Shown: positions 1-8,907 of the stretch, piece by piece
How the letters are laid out: the number at the start of each line of letters is the position of its first letter
Position numbering within the stretch: the first letter of the stretch is position 1
Source of the DNA: Methylomicrobium lacus LW14
GTDB lineage: Bacteria > Pseudomonadota > Gammaproteobacteria > Methylococcales > Methylomonadaceae
Reading direction: 5' to 3'
Assembly (NCBI RefSeq): GCF_000527095.1
Contig: NZ_AZUN01000001.1
Location: 3,547,501-3,611,500 of the forward strand
Length of the DNA: 64,000 nucleotides
Position numbers and translations under genes: made by a program
The notes under the pieces: model-generated
Told to the model about the DNA's origin: nothing
Seen by the model: the letters and a program-made list of their open reading frames with translations, nothing else
Database searches by the model: none

Positions 1-1
1 C

Positions 2-100
2 GTCCCCGACGCCCACGGCATCGTCCCCTGCGTGATGCCGACGGTCGAAGGTTTCGATATCGCCAACGGCAAAACGGTCTTCCTGGTTCCGGCGGTCTAG
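2..100 (+). CDS. C-terminal end of an unknown protein (partial, runs off the left edge)
   Basis: The window opens inside an open frame that ends at a TAG at 98-100 and reads VPDAHGIVPCVMPTV then EGFDIANGKTVFLVPAV. The family is not recognised. A diverged copy of the same C-terminus (GIVPCVTPTVGGFNI...) lies at 5041-5134, so this belongs to a locally duplicated gene family. Nothing can be said about function from this stub. Confidence 0.55.
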   Translation, partial: VPDAHGIVPCVMPTVEGFDIANGKTVFLVPAV

Positions 101-294
101 TGTTTCAGGACGTTAGGTTGTCAAGGTTTGCAATTTCTTCCAATCCTTGGCAACACACATGTACGGTATAGGCTTAACGGATTTGTTGCCTGAATAATCA
201 ACAGTATAAACAAGGGTGTCTAGAAGACGATCCGACATGGCTGTAATACAGTCGTAATCGCTATTTAAACAATTAATCAACAAAGGAATTTACC

Positions 295-723
295 ATGACA
301 AGCAAATGCAATATTCTTAAACAAGAACTTAATGATCTTAATGACCAAATTCTTGAGCACAAATACGATCATAGTTTTTGCGACATCGTAAACTTTCCAC
401 CGATCATCATTGGCCCATTTCCAGTACCCGGCGGAAGCAACACAACGACCATCTCATTAAAAGGCGCTGCGAGCGGTTCGTGCAATCGAACAAAGGGTGT
501 AATGAAGTTGACGCTGCCGCTGCATTTCCACGAAAGTAATGCTTTTGCTGGTGATTCGGACATTACCTTCGTGCTGTCAACTGAAACACTGAATCCGAAG
601 GGTTCCAGAATCGACAATGCAGGGCATGTAACAGTTAGTGCAACGGCAATCTTTCAGTCTGGGTTTCTAGGCGGCGACACGGGTACATTAACGGTGACCG
701 GAACACTTTCGCCACGTCCGTAA
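295..723 (+). CDS. hypothetical protein, 142 aa
   Basis: The frame starts at an ATG with AAGGA seven bases upstream. No signal peptide or membrane segment is visible. Residues 1-25 are polar and probably helical. From about residue 35 the protein is rich in Gly, Thr, Ser and Val in alternating patterns (GGSNTTTISLKG, GTLTVTGTLSPRP), which suggests an all-beta fold. The family is not recognised. It stands alone between the partial gene at the window edge and a small exported protein. The 27 bases around 240-265 resemble the sequence just after the relic at 5134, so this promoter region shares ancestry with that debris. Confidence 0.6.
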   Translation: MTSKCNILKQELNDLNDQILEHKYDHSFCDIVNFPPIIIGPFPVPGGSNTTTISLKGAASGSCNRTKGVMKLTLPLHFHESNAFAGDSDITFVLSTETLNPKGSRIDNAGHVTVSATAIFQSGFLGGDTGTLTVTGTLSPRP

Positions 724-731
724 CCGCTTTT

Positions 732-757
732 GGTGCGCGATGCGCACCCTATCTGGC
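732..757. repeat. REP-like palindrome, copy 1
   Basis: GGTGCGC-GAT-GCGCACC is a perfect 7-bp inverted repeat followed by CCTATCTGGCT. A near-identical element lies at 1182-1207, so the exported-protein gene at 829-1170 is bracketed by the pair. This looks like an extragenic palindromic repeat family. Confidence 0.6.
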
Positions 758-828
758 TGGAATCAAGTGCCGAAGCGCGGCTGGGTTTGCAAGTCTGCCG
801 TTCATTCAACCTTTTAAGGAGTAGTCCC

Positions 829-1170
829 ATGAAAACCTGTCGTTTGTCTTGCCTCGCGCTGGCCGCCGCCAGCCTGTTCGCCGGCCATGCCCAGGCGCAA
901 GTCGACCCGAATGTTCACGATCTGAGACAGCGGAACACCGTGGTCGGGGCGATTTATGTGCCCGAACACGCCGGCCAAATCCGCTATGTGGAACATTGGT
1001 ATTTGTTTAGCGCTTACGTCCACCCCGGCGCGAACAACCTCGTGAGGACTGAAATCGTGCCGAAGGCCGGCAAGGGTTTCGATAGCGTTCAGAGTTTCCT
1101 CAAGAAAATGCAGGCACGCGACCCACGCGGCACATACGTCGAAGTCTGGTCCCAAACGCATAGGCGCTAG
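829..1170 (+). CDS. small exported protein, 113 aa
   Basis: The ATG at 829 is preferred over an in-frame upstream start at 730 because AAGGAG sits at 816-821 and the protein then begins with a clean Sec signal peptide (MKTCRLSCLALAAASLF, cleavage near AQA-QV). The mature part is about 90 residues, with aromatic/His segments such as YVEHWYLFSAYVHPG and a basic C-terminus. No domain is recognised. It is probably periplasmic or secreted. REP-like palindromes stand on both sides. Confidence 0.7.
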   Translation: MKTCRLSCLALAAASLFAGHAQAQVDPNVHDLRQRNTVVGAIYVPEHAGQIRYVEHWYLFSAYVHPGANNLVRTEIVPKAGKGFDSVQSFLKKMQARDPRGTYVEVWSQTHRR

Positions 1171-1181
1171 GACATCAAAAC

Positions 1182-1207
1182 GGTGCGCGATGCGCGCCCT
1201 ACCTGGC
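1182..1207. repeat. REP-like palindrome, copy 2
   Basis: GGTGCGCGATGCGCGCC followed by CTACCTGGCT matches the element at 732-757 with three changes. One lies in the right arm, so the palindrome here is imperfect. Confidence 0.55.
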
Positions 1208-1275
1208 TCGGCAAATATTTGTCTGGGCCGAAGGGGAACTTTAGGACTCCTTGTTTATAAGATGAGCTTCGTGCC

Positions 1276-4200
1276 TCAGCCCATCTTATGCGCTGCTCCG
1301 TCTTGCAGCAGCGGGTGGGCGAGGAGCGACCGGCGCAAGGGGTCGGACTCATCGAGCGAGCCGGCCAGGCGGGACAGCCCTGCCTCGGCCTGGCACCGAA
1401 AGTCCTGGGCTAGGCCGGCCTGCCCCTGGCACAGGTGCAGTTCCGCCGCGGTTTCGTACACGCGCCAAGCTGCAAGCGGAATCTCCGCGTTTTCGACGAT
1501 AGCCAAGGCGCGGGAAAGCTGCGTTGCCGCTACATCCCAATCCTGCTCCGCGAGGGCGGCCTGTGCCAGCAACCGGTGGCCGAGCGCCTGATAGGCGCAA
1601 TTGCCCGGTGGGGTGGCCAGTTCCAGCAGCCGTGCGGCCTCGGCGCGCGCGCGGGTTCCCGACGCGCCAACCAATACGCGCCGAGACTGCTGCGAAACCT
1701 TGTCTGATTGCGCAGTTCGGTCAAGCCGCCGGCGTCTAAGGCCCTGGTGAATTCCCCAAACCAGCGTGCGGCCTCGGCATACTCCCCCAGGCCCAGGTGG
1801 GCCTGGCCGCGCAGAACCCGATGCAAGAATAGGGCGGGATCACTCGGCGGTAGTTGCCCTCGTTCGCACATGGCCAGCGCCCCCTGAAAATCATCAACCT
1901 CCAGATGCAGGGCCGCGCCCGCCAGGTGGAATATCGACCGGCCCATCGGACTGTTGTTTTGCTCCGCCGCTTTTATGCCTTCGGCCAGAACGTGCCGCAA
2001 CTCGCCCCACTTGCCCAGGCCGAGCAAAGCCCAAGTGGAAAGATACTGGCCGCCCAAGTGAAGGTAGCCGTCGCCCATCGCCAAGCCAAACTGGGCTACT
2101 TCTTGCGCAGCCGCGAGCGCGCCGGCGTAATCGGCCTGGTTGAGATCGAGGATGCTCTGTATCATCCGATATAAGGCCAGGGGCCTGTCATCTCGCGACT
2201 GGCGGGCGACTGTCACTCCGCAGGCGACGGCCGCCAGATCTTCGTTCCGCCACAGGCCAAAATCAAGGCGAAAATATGCACGATTGGCGACCGCGTAGAC
2301 CTTAAGCGGGTGGTTCGCGAGTTTGCCACTCCGCTCGACCGCCTGCTCCACAATGGCGAGATGACGGGAGCGGTCGGAATGAAACAGCGCCCAGCTTAAT
2401 GATATCAAACTGCCTGTCTCTTCCTCCCGCCGATCCTCGGCGCCGGCTAGGGCAATCAGTGCTTCGAGATCCGTCACCATGCCGGGCCAATCATTGAGCG
2501 TCCGATGGACCAAGGCGCGTTGTTGCAGCAGCGCCAGCCGGCTGTCCGTTTGGGTTTCGGCGGGAAGCCGTTCCACCCACGCCAAGGCCCGGCCGAGATA
2601 ATCCAATGCCTCGCGGTTGGCGAAGCGCGCCGCGGCTTGCCCGGCCGCCAAGCGCAGATAACGCACGGCCTTGGCGAAGTCCCTTCCCTCCTCGAAATGG
2701 CGGGCCAGTTCGGCGGCGATTTCCCCGGCCCGCTCCGCGTAGGCGAGTTCCAGCCGCTCGCCGAGGCGCCGATGCACCGAGATCCGATAGGCCGGGGGCA
2801 GCCGCTGATACAGCACTTCCGCATACAGCGCATGGCGGAAGGCATAATTTCCCGCCAGCGTTCCGTCCGGCCACTCCGTCACCCCATCCGCCGCCAGCAT
2901 CGGTCCGCGCCGCGCCAAGGCTTCACAGCGGGCTTCGACGGTGAGGGGATCTTCTTCCAGCACGGCGGCCAACAGCGCCGCCGAGCTGTCCATCCCGGCC
3001 GCACTGGCCACCCCGAGCAGTCGCTGCTCGTCCGGGTTCAAACGGGCGACTTGCTGCTCGATCATCTGCCGGATGTCGTCCGGCACCCCGCGCTCCAGAC
3101 CGTCGCCGCCGGCGACGCTCCACCAGTCGCCGCTCTGCTTAAGCCGCCCCTCGGCGAGCAGATAGTCGAGCAGGTTCACCAGAAACAAAGGATGTCCGCC
3201 GCTGCGGCGGTAAAGAATATCGGCAATCACCTCGGGGAAGCGGCCTTCGGGAAAGCGCCGTTCCAGATAGGTGTGCAGTTCCGCCGAGGAAAAGCTGTCG
3301 AGCGCCACTTCGGCACACAGCCGATGCGCCTGCAATTCTTGCTGCACCCGCCGCATCGGGTGACCCTGCAACGCCACGTCGCTGGGCCGGTAGCTGCCGA
3401 TTACCAACAGCGCCGCCGGCTCCGGCCGCCGTCCCAAGGCGGCGAGCAGATCCAGCGTGGCGTAATCGCTCCAGTGCAAGTCTTCCAGCACCACGATCAG
3501 CGGCGTTCGTGCGCTCAGGGCTTCGAGGATTTCGCAGCCTTCCCGCAGCATGCGCTCCTGCGTGGCTCCCAGCACTTCTTGTTGCAACCCTAAACGTTCC
3601 TCCGCTGTGAGCAGCCCCGGCATCTGCAATAGCCAAGTCGGGGCTTGGGCGCGCAATGCGCCGATCAGGGCCGGCCCCTGCCGAGCCAGCGCGCCCAGCA
3701 GCGGCAGCAACGCCTCGCCCGCGCCGAAATGCTCGATGCACTGGCCCCGAAGCACCACCGGCTTATCCGGCCCCGCCCGCAGAAACATCTCGATCAAGGT
3801 GCTTTTGCCTATCCCCGCTTCGCCGGTAATAAAGGCCAGTTGCCGGCGGCCTGCTGCGGCCTTTTCCCATAGCTGCTGAAGCTGCGCCAAAGCGGCCTCG
3901 CGGCCCACCCCGGGGAGGGCGTCCGGTGTGTCCCAGCGGATCGACGCCAAGGCGCCGCCGGCGGTCGGACCGGCCGCAGCGGTCACCGGATGGGCGTCCT
4001 CCCGGCTCACCTCGGCGATGAAGCGATAGCCGCGCCGAGCCACCGTCTCGATGTAGCTCGGTGCCTTGGGGTCATCGCCCAAAGCCTGCCTCAGTTCGTT
4101 CATGCGGCCCTTGAGCGCCGATTCGCTGACAAAATGGTGCGTCCACACGGCATCCTGCAATTCATCCTTGGTCACCAGCCGCCCCGCCCGCTCGGCCAGG

Positions 4201-4316
4201 CAGCACAGCAGCGCGAACGCCTTGGGGGTAAGGTTGACGACCTGGCCGTCACGGCACAGGCTGGCATCCCCGGTATCGAGCCGGAACCGATCGAATAACC
4301 AGACAGGCTGGGGCAT
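1276..4316 (-). CDS. winged-helix / AAA ATPase / TPR transcriptional regulator, frameshifted near its C-terminus
   Basis: Residues 1-100 are an OmpR/CadC-type winged helix (VWLFDRFRLDTGDASL..., VARRGYRFIAEV). A STAND-like ATPase follows, with Walker A GEAGIGKST near residue 165 and a Walker B-like LIVVLEDLHWSD. A long helical TPR-type region completes the protein. The architecture resembles CadC-like or MalT/AfsR-like regulators that sense a ligand through the TPR part. The first frame is open only to 1530, and its last 45 residues are nonsense-like (PRPHGCWNWPPHRAIAP). From about 1650 the coherent TPR sequence (AEAARLLELATPPGNCAYQ) continues in another frame to a TGA at 1276-1278. Removing one GC unit of the tract at 1643-1653 joins the two frames. 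The target is unknown. It is divergent from the 4374 gene. Confidence 0.8.
1643..1653. repeat. (GC)n tract at the frameshift of the regulator gene
   Basis: An 11-base alternating G/C run lies exactly where the coding frame of the minus-strand regulator breaks. Dinucleotide slippage would restore the frame. Confidence 0.6.
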
Positions 4317-4373
4317 GGTGTTGTTCTCCTCGAGTATGCCGCGTGTAGGCCAGAGGATTATTGCGTCTGGCTC

Positions 4374-4916
4374 ATGGGTCCGCCTGCCGGAGGCAAGCGG
4401 CGTTTTCCGGCTTGCCAGACCGCGCCCGAACCGGACTTAAACCGGACCGCATCCGAACCGGAGCCGGACGGCTTCCCGCCATTATTCCTGATTTCGCCGA
4501 TTACCGTGCGTTGCAATGTCACGCCTAGCTATGACTATGTACCCGCTTTTGTAGCTGACGACCCCGATGAATTTGGTTCCGCTGCTTATTGGAAAAATCC
4601 AAACTGGGAGTGGAATTCTTTGATTGTTGGCTACAAGGATACTGACGGCATCGGTACTAAAGCCCAAATGACTGCCTCACTGAAAAAAGTCAGCAGGGCA
4701 ACGCTGAGCGAATCGACCATTGCGACGTTTAACAGCAACCTGACAGCCAGTGTCGTGGCGCATGAAGACGTAAAGACATTCGACCATACCTTTGATTTCG
4801 AAAGCAACGAGTACTACGTCGAAATCAACCTGTACCGTACGGACACCAGCGTGGCGACCCCGGTCGCTTATAGCGTCCGCTTGGCAAATGGTTGGGTCCC
4901 TGAAATAGCCCATTAA
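4374..4916 (+). CDS. unknown protein, N-terminus doubtful, probably a gene fragment
   Basis: The frame is open from 4374, but residues 1-45 (PEPDLNRTASEPEPD) come from a GC-rich repeat and have no ribosome-binding site. The coherent part begins near CNVTPSYDYVPAFVADDPDEF and runs to WVPEIAH. It is rich in Tyr, Trp, Asp and Thr, and looks like an extracellular beta-rich domain. No signal peptide is visible, so the true N-terminus may have been lost. It is followed by two hairpins and a relic similar to the left-edge gene. The family is not recognised. Confidence 0.4.
   Translation: MGPPAGGKRRFPACQTAPEPDLNRTASEPEPDGFPPLFLISPITVRCNVTPSYDYVPAFVADDPDEFGSAAYWKNPNWEWNSLIVGYKDTDGIGTKAQMTASLKKVSRATLSESTIATFNSNLTASVVAHEDVKTFDHTFDFESNEYYVEINLYRTDTSVATPVAYSVRLANGWVPEIAH
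4426..4462. promoter_or_regulatory. direct repeat CCGAACCGGA, possible operator
   Basis: CCGAACCGGA occurs at 4426-4435 and 4453-4462, with further CCGG-A units between and after. It lies in the gap between the divergent winged-helix regulator and the 4374 frame, where an autoregulatory site would be expected. The role is inferred from position only. Confidence 0.3.
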
Positions 4917-4932
4917 CGCCGAAAAAACCGCC

Positions 4933-4964
4933 GACGGGATGTTTTCTTATGTCACCATCCCGTC
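4933..4964. other. inverted repeat (hairpin) after the 4374 frame
   Basis: GACGGGATG and CATCCCGTC form a 9-bp stem around a 14-base loop, 17 bases after the stop codon at 4916. No T-run follows, so rho-independent termination is doubtful. Confidence 0.45.
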
Positions 4965-4990
4965 CATCCGGAAGTACATCGTTTTCTGTC

Positions 4991-5024
4991 ATTTCTGCAT
5001 CCCCCATAAAGGGAATGCAGAAAT
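4991..5024. other. second inverted repeat
   Basis: ATTTCTGCAT-CCC pairs with GGG-A-ATGCAGAAAT around a short loop. Together with the 4933-4964 hairpin it separates the 4374 frame from the relic at 5041. Confidence 0.45.
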
Positions 5025-5040
5025 CCGGAAGCGATAGACG

Positions 5041-5134
5041 GCAACTTTACAACGGCATCGTCCCTTGTGTGACACCAACGGTCGGAGGTTTTAACATCGT
5101 CGGCAACACGAGCTTTTGGGTATCGGTGCCGTAA
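5041..5134 (+). pseudogene. relic of the left-edge gene family (C-terminal fragment)
   Basis: The frame reads NGIVPCVTPTVGGFNIVGNT then SFWVSVP and a stop, which parallels GIVPCVMPTVEGFDIANGKT...VPAV at 2-100. The sequence upstream in this frame is hairpin DNA, so no intact gene can include it. The following bases GTAATACCGTCGTAACCGCTAT also resemble 240-265. It is a decayed duplicate. Confidence 0.55.
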
Positions 5135-5537
5135 TACCGTCGTAACCGCTATATTTTAAATGGCGCTCTATCGTCAACTCAAAGAGGGAAATCAAAGACA
5201 GTGCGCAAATGGAAAAACCGGAACTCCGTAGAGGATCTCAAATGCGGCTCTAAACGAGCCAAGGGAGTGTACTGAGGTGGACGAGGCATCTTGTAACGCA
5301 CCGGCTTCAGAAAAATAACAGCGGCGTTTCTCGCATGCGTCATTGGCGCATCAGCGTGAAAAACGCTTGCCGAGGGTGATGGCGAGGCTGAAGATCGTCA
5401 ACATGCCGTTGCACGAACTGCGGGCAAATCAGGCATGATTCGAATTTGGATGCGGCGAATCCAGCCGGATTCAGGCTGCGGGTCGGGCGGCTCGGCAGAG
5501 CGTGTCCCGACCTGCAAAGAGGGAGCGAGAAGCGGGC
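5135..5537. other. intergenic stretch without a convincing gene
   Basis: About 400 bases between the relic and the small exported protein. Only short frames are present, and none has a ribosome-binding site or recognisable product. CGCATGCGTCATTGGCGCATCAGCGTG contains small imperfect palindromes. Confidence 0.4.
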
Positions 5538-5807
5538 TTAGTTAGGATAAACCACTTTAGGCTCGAAGCTGGCCGCCGGATATTTCGGATCGAATTCGCT
5601 TTGCTTTGCAGCGGCTGCTTTTTCGGCGCATTTGGGTGCAGCAGACTCACTGCTGCTGGACGCTGCGGCGGCCGCATCCTTATCGATGAAAACGACTTTC
5701 GGCTGGAAGTTCGCGGCCGGGTATTGGTCGTCGCCGGCTGCCGACGCGGTCAATGAGCAAAGCGCGAGACCCGCGGTCAGAAGTCCCGAAATAATTGTTT
5801 TTTTCAT
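5538..5807 (-). CDS. small exported protein with a duplicated motif, 89 aa
   Basis: A Sec signal peptide (MKKTIISGLLTAGLALCSL, cleavage after ASA) precedes a 65-residue mature protein. The motif YPAANFQPKVVF near the mature N-terminus recurs as YPAASFEPKVVY at the C-terminus. Between them is a flexible Ala/Ser/Asp linker with one Cys. Probably periplasmic; the family is not recognised. It lies downstream of the ABC-transporter ATPase gene on the same strand, 137 bases away. Confidence 0.7.
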   Translation of the reverse strand: MKKTIISGLLTAGLALCSLTASAAGDDQYPAANFQPKVVFIDKDAAAAASSSSESAAPKCAEKAAAAKQSEFDPKYPAASFEPKVVYPN

Positions 5808-5944
5808 AATGATGTGTCTCCGATGGTGTATAGGGTAGCCCTATGGGTTGTAACGTTTCACAAAGCCTGATCGGTGCTAGTATCGGGCAAATCTAGCTAA
5901 TTAGCAACCCCCGGTTGGCGTAATCGAAAGCCGCGATCAAAGCG

Positions 5945-6694
5945 CTACAGAAGTTGTTTTATATGGGGCGCGCCGTCCAAAAGCTGGCGCCTGAACGCTT
6001 CGATTTCGTTTTCATCCCGCCGTAGGTCTCGCGGTATCGTGACGCGAATATCGCCGACGATCGACATCGGCGAAGGCGACAGAAAAATCAGCCGGTCGGC
6101 CAGCGCGATCGCTTCGCGCAGGTCATGCGTGACGAACAATACCGTGTGCGGACGTTTCCGCCAAAGTTCCAGCAACAGTTCCCGGACTTGTCTTGCGGTC
6201 GGCGGATCGAGCGACACGAACGGCTCGTCCATCAGCAACAGTTCGGGATCGATCGCAAACGCGCGGATGATCGCGACCCTTCGGCTCATGCCCAGCGACA
6301 GGCGCTCAGGATACACATGCTGAAAGCGGGTCAATTGCATCGTCTCGAGCAAAAAATCGACCGTTTCTGTGGCGTCACGCCCTTGCAGCACTAGTTCGAT
6401 GTTTTGCCTGACCGTGCGCCAGGGCAAAAGGCGCGGATTCTGAAAGATATAACCGATCTTCGGCCGCGCCTGCTGCCGGGCGATTCGAATTTCGCCGTCA
6501 TAATCCTGATCGAGATCGGCGACGATGTTCAGCAATGTGGTCTTGCCGCAGCCGGAAGGGCCGGCCAGGCAGACGAACTCGCCGGCATGCAGGGTCAGTT
6601 TAAAATCCTGGATCGCGGCATGCGGCGCGGCCTGACCCGCGGCCGGGTAGACCTTTTGTCTGACCTCGATCTGAATGTCGCTCACCTGCGCCAC
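5945..6694 (-). CDS. ABC transporter ATP-binding protein, nitrate/sulfonate/taurine type
   Basis: This 249-residue ATPase has Walker A GPSGCGKTT near residue 44, a Q-loop (YIFQNPRLLPW), Walker B LLLMDEP and the switch His in FVTHD. The signature motif is LSLGMSRR rather than LSGGQ, a variant seen in this subfamily. It energises import of the ligand bound by the periplasmic protein at 7441. It overlaps the permease gene by 13 bases, which points to translational coupling. The substrate cannot be read from sequence. Confidence 0.88.
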   Translation of the reverse strand: MAQVSDIQIEVRQKVYPAAGQAAPHAAIQDFKLTLHAGEFVCLAGPSGCGKTTLLNIVADLDQDYDGEIRIARQQARPKIGYIFQNPRLLPWRTVRQNIELVLQGRDATETVDFLLETMQLTRFQHVYPERLSLGMSRRVAIIRAFAIDPELLLMDEPFVSLDPPTARQVRELLLELWRKRPHTVLFVTHDLREAIALADRLIFLSPSPMSIVGDIRVTIPRDLRRDENEIEAFRRQLLDGAPHIKQLL

Positions 6695-7428
6695 CTTTGC
6701 GATTGTTTATCCAGCGGTTTCAGGATCGTATGCTCGATGCCCTGGATCACGATCACGAACGCGATCGAATAGGCCAGAATGCTCGCGACATCGAACAATT
6801 GAAAATACAGATGCAGTTGGAAACCAACGCCGTTGTTGCGGCCCAGGAGTTCGACGATCAGGATGATTTTCCAGATCAACGCGAGCCCTGAGCGGGTCGC
6901 GCTCATCATGAAGGGATGCAGTTGCGGCCAGATCACATGCTTCAGCGTGTTGATCCGGCTCAGCCGATAGCAGCGCGCCATGTCCAGCAGGTCCTGATCG
7001 AGCGTGCGGGCGCCTTCGCGTATCGTTACGATCACGTTCGGCAGCTTGTTGATCACGACCGCCAAAATCGCCGAGGCTTCGCTCAGACCGAACCAGACAT
7101 AGCACAGGATGATCGTGACCAGGGCCGGTATGTTCAGAAAGATCACCAGCCAGTTGTCGAAGAACGCGTTCAGATTTTTGTTGCGCCCGAGCGCGAGGCC
7201 GATCGCCGAGCCGAGCAGCATCGCGACCGCGAAGCTGACGATCAGGCGGATCAGGGTCGATCCCAGATGATAAGTCAGCTGTCCGGAGAGGAGTTCCAGC
7301 CAAAACACGCCGGCCACCGTCACAGGCGAAGGCAAGAGATTGCTGTCCAGCACCCACGCGGCGCCCTGCCATGCCGCGACGAAGACCGCCAGCGACAGGG
7401 CCGGAAAAAATTTTTGCAGATTACTCAA
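6682..7428 (-). CDS. ABC transporter permease, NitT/TauT family
   Basis: This 248-residue inner-membrane protein has about six hydrophobic segments, beginning with FPALSLAVFVAAWQGAAWVL. The EAA-like loop lies around ARTLDQDLLDMARCYRLSR, where the ATPase docks. It is of the SsuC/TauC/NrtB type. It is 12 bases downstream of the binding-protein gene and overlaps the ATPase gene. Confidence 0.87.
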   Translation of the reverse strand: MSNLQKFFPALSLAVFVAAWQGAAWVLDSNLLPSPVTVAGVFWLELLSGQLTYHLGSTLIRLIVSFAVAMLLGSAIGLALGRNKNLNAFFDNWLVIFLNIPALVTIILCYVWFGLSEASAILAVVINKLPNVIVTIREGARTLDQDLLDMARCYRLSRINTLKHVIWPQLHPFMMSATRSGLALIWKIILIVELLGRNNGVGFQLHLYFQLFDVASILAYSIAFVIVIQGIEHTILKPLDKQSQRWRR

Positions 7429-7440
7429 GAGGCGCCGGGA

Positions 7441-8406
7441 TCAGTCGAGGGTCCAGAAGGTGCCGGGCTGGAGCGATTCGGCAGCGCCGGTCAGCTGTTT
7501 GCCGCTCAACTCGCGGAGCAGCAGGTAGATGCGCTCGGCGGCCTGCCGCTCGGCTTCTCCACCCGGCTGGACGATGCCGTCGCAATAGCGCTGCCTGAGC
7601 TTGTCCTGGCTGGCCTGATCGTTGGTCTTCAGCAGCGGAATCACGCCGCGCCAGGCGTCATCCTGGGTGCACAACTGCTTTTTCGCCGTTTCGGTAGCCT
7701 TCAGAAACGCGTTGAGCGCCGGTTTATGCGCTGAGGCCCAGCTCTGCTTGAACACATAACCGAGGTTCGCGACCGGCTCGTTGATGCCGAGCCCTTGCAG
7801 GATGCCCTTGCCGTCGATGATTTGCCGGTAGCCCTGGGCTTCCAGGCGCGCCGCAAAATGCCAGTAGTTCAGCGCGGCGTCGATGCGTCCGAGTTTCAAT
7901 TGCTCGTCGATCAAGGGCGGCGCGCCGAACACCTTTTCGACGCTCGCATCCAGATCGATCTGCTGCTTTTTCGCGAGCGCCTTCAGCAGCAGCCAGTTTT
8001 TGTCGAACTCGCCGCCCGCGATGCCGAGACGCTTGCCCTTCAGGTCGGCCAGGGATTTGATCGGGCTGTCGCCGGCGACGACCAGCGCGCCGGAGGTGGT
8101 CGAATACGGATAAAAGGTGAAATCGGCGCCTGTCGCGCGCATCCTGGACACCCAGATCCAGTCCGAGATGATCAGATCGACCGCGCCGGATTGCAGCGCG
8201 ATCTTGCCGGCCTCGGCGTTCGCAAGCTGTTGCGTCTGTACCGTAAAGGGCTGTTTCGCCTTTTCAGGGGCCTGTTCCAATACCGACAACTCCCAGCCGG
8301 AGGTGCCGGTGGCTTGCATGCCGATACGGATCGGGGTTTTGTCTTCCGCAAAACTGGCGCAGGAGGCCGACAGAAGCAGGCAGAGCAGGGTGTTTTTGAG
8401 TTTCAT
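7441..8406 (-). CDS. periplasmic substrate-binding protein of the ABC importer
   Basis: The 321-residue protein has a signal peptide (MKLKNTLLCLLLSASCASFA, cleavage near SFA-ED) and a type 2 periplasmic fold of the SsuA/TauA/NMT1-like group: RIGMQATG, GAVDLIISDWIW, SLADLKGKRLGIAGG. Such proteins bind sulfonates, nitrate, thiamine precursors or similar small molecules, and the ligand here is unknown. It is first of the three ABC genes and follows exbD after 89 bases on the same strand. Confidence 0.85.
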   Translation of the reverse strand: MKLKNTLLCLLLSASCASFAEDKTPIRIGMQATGTSGWELSVLEQAPEKAKQPFTVQTQQLANAEAGKIALQSGAVDLIISDWIWVSRMRATGADFTFYPYSTTSGALVVAGDSPIKSLADLKGKRLGIAGGEFDKNWLLLKALAKKQQIDLDASVEKVFGAPPLIDEQLKLGRIDAALNYWHFAARLEAQGYRQIIDGKGILQGLGINEPVANLGYVFKQSWASAHKPALNAFLKATETAKKQLCTQDDAWRGVIPLLKTNDQASQDKLRQRYCDGIVQPGGEAERQAAERIYLLLRELSGKQLTGAAESLQPGTFWTLD

Positions 8407-8495
8407 AACGACATTTATCCGTGCGAGAGTCAGATTATATGCTATTCATGCCGGCCTGCGTAATCCGTACAGTCCGGCCGCCGGGCCGAGCCTTC

Positions 8496-8906
8496 TTATT
8501 GCTCGACCGTTACAAAGCCCATCTTCGCAATGCCCGCATGTTGCACCGCGGCCATGATTTCGGCGACCTTGCCGTAGTTGACGGCCTGATCTGCGTACAG
8601 GTGCACCGCAATCTCGGGATCGCGGGCCAGCTCGGTTTTTAAGGCTGCCTCGAGCGCGGCGTTATCCGCGAGCGGTTTTTTGTTCAGGGTGATCGCGCCC
8701 TGCGCGTCGATGCCCAGCTGTAAGGGCTGATCTTTCACATCGGCCGTGGTCTGCGCGGTTTTCGGCAGGTTCACCTTGACCGACTGAGTCAACAGGGGCG
8801 CGGTGACCAGCAGAATGATCACCAGCACCAGCATCACATCGACCAGCGGCGTGACGTTGATTTCGCTGACCGCATCCTGGTCGTCCGATTGCGCTTTAAA
8901 GGCCAT
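8496..8906 (-). CDS. exbD: ExbD/TolR-family biopolymer transport protein
   Basis: The 136-residue protein has one N-terminal membrane helix carrying the essential Asp (VTPLVDVMLVLVIILLV) and a periplasmic TolR-like domain. With ExbB it forms the proton-driven motor that energises TonB. The start codon is two bases from the exbB stop codon. Because tonB is adjacent, ExbD is preferred over TolR. Confidence 0.9.
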   Translation of the reverse strand: MAFKAQSDDQDAVSEINVTPLVDVMLVLVIILLVTAPLLTQSVKVNLPKTAQTTADVKDQPLQLGIDAQGAITLNKKPLADNAALEAALKTELARDPEIAVHLYADQAVNYGKVAEIMAAVQHAGIAKMGFVTVEQ

Positions 8907-8907
8907 G

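Noticed and set aside
2505..3593. Long plus-strand open frame (362 codons)
   Set aside because: It is the antisense of the winged-helix/ATPase regulator, whose product is clearly protein-like.
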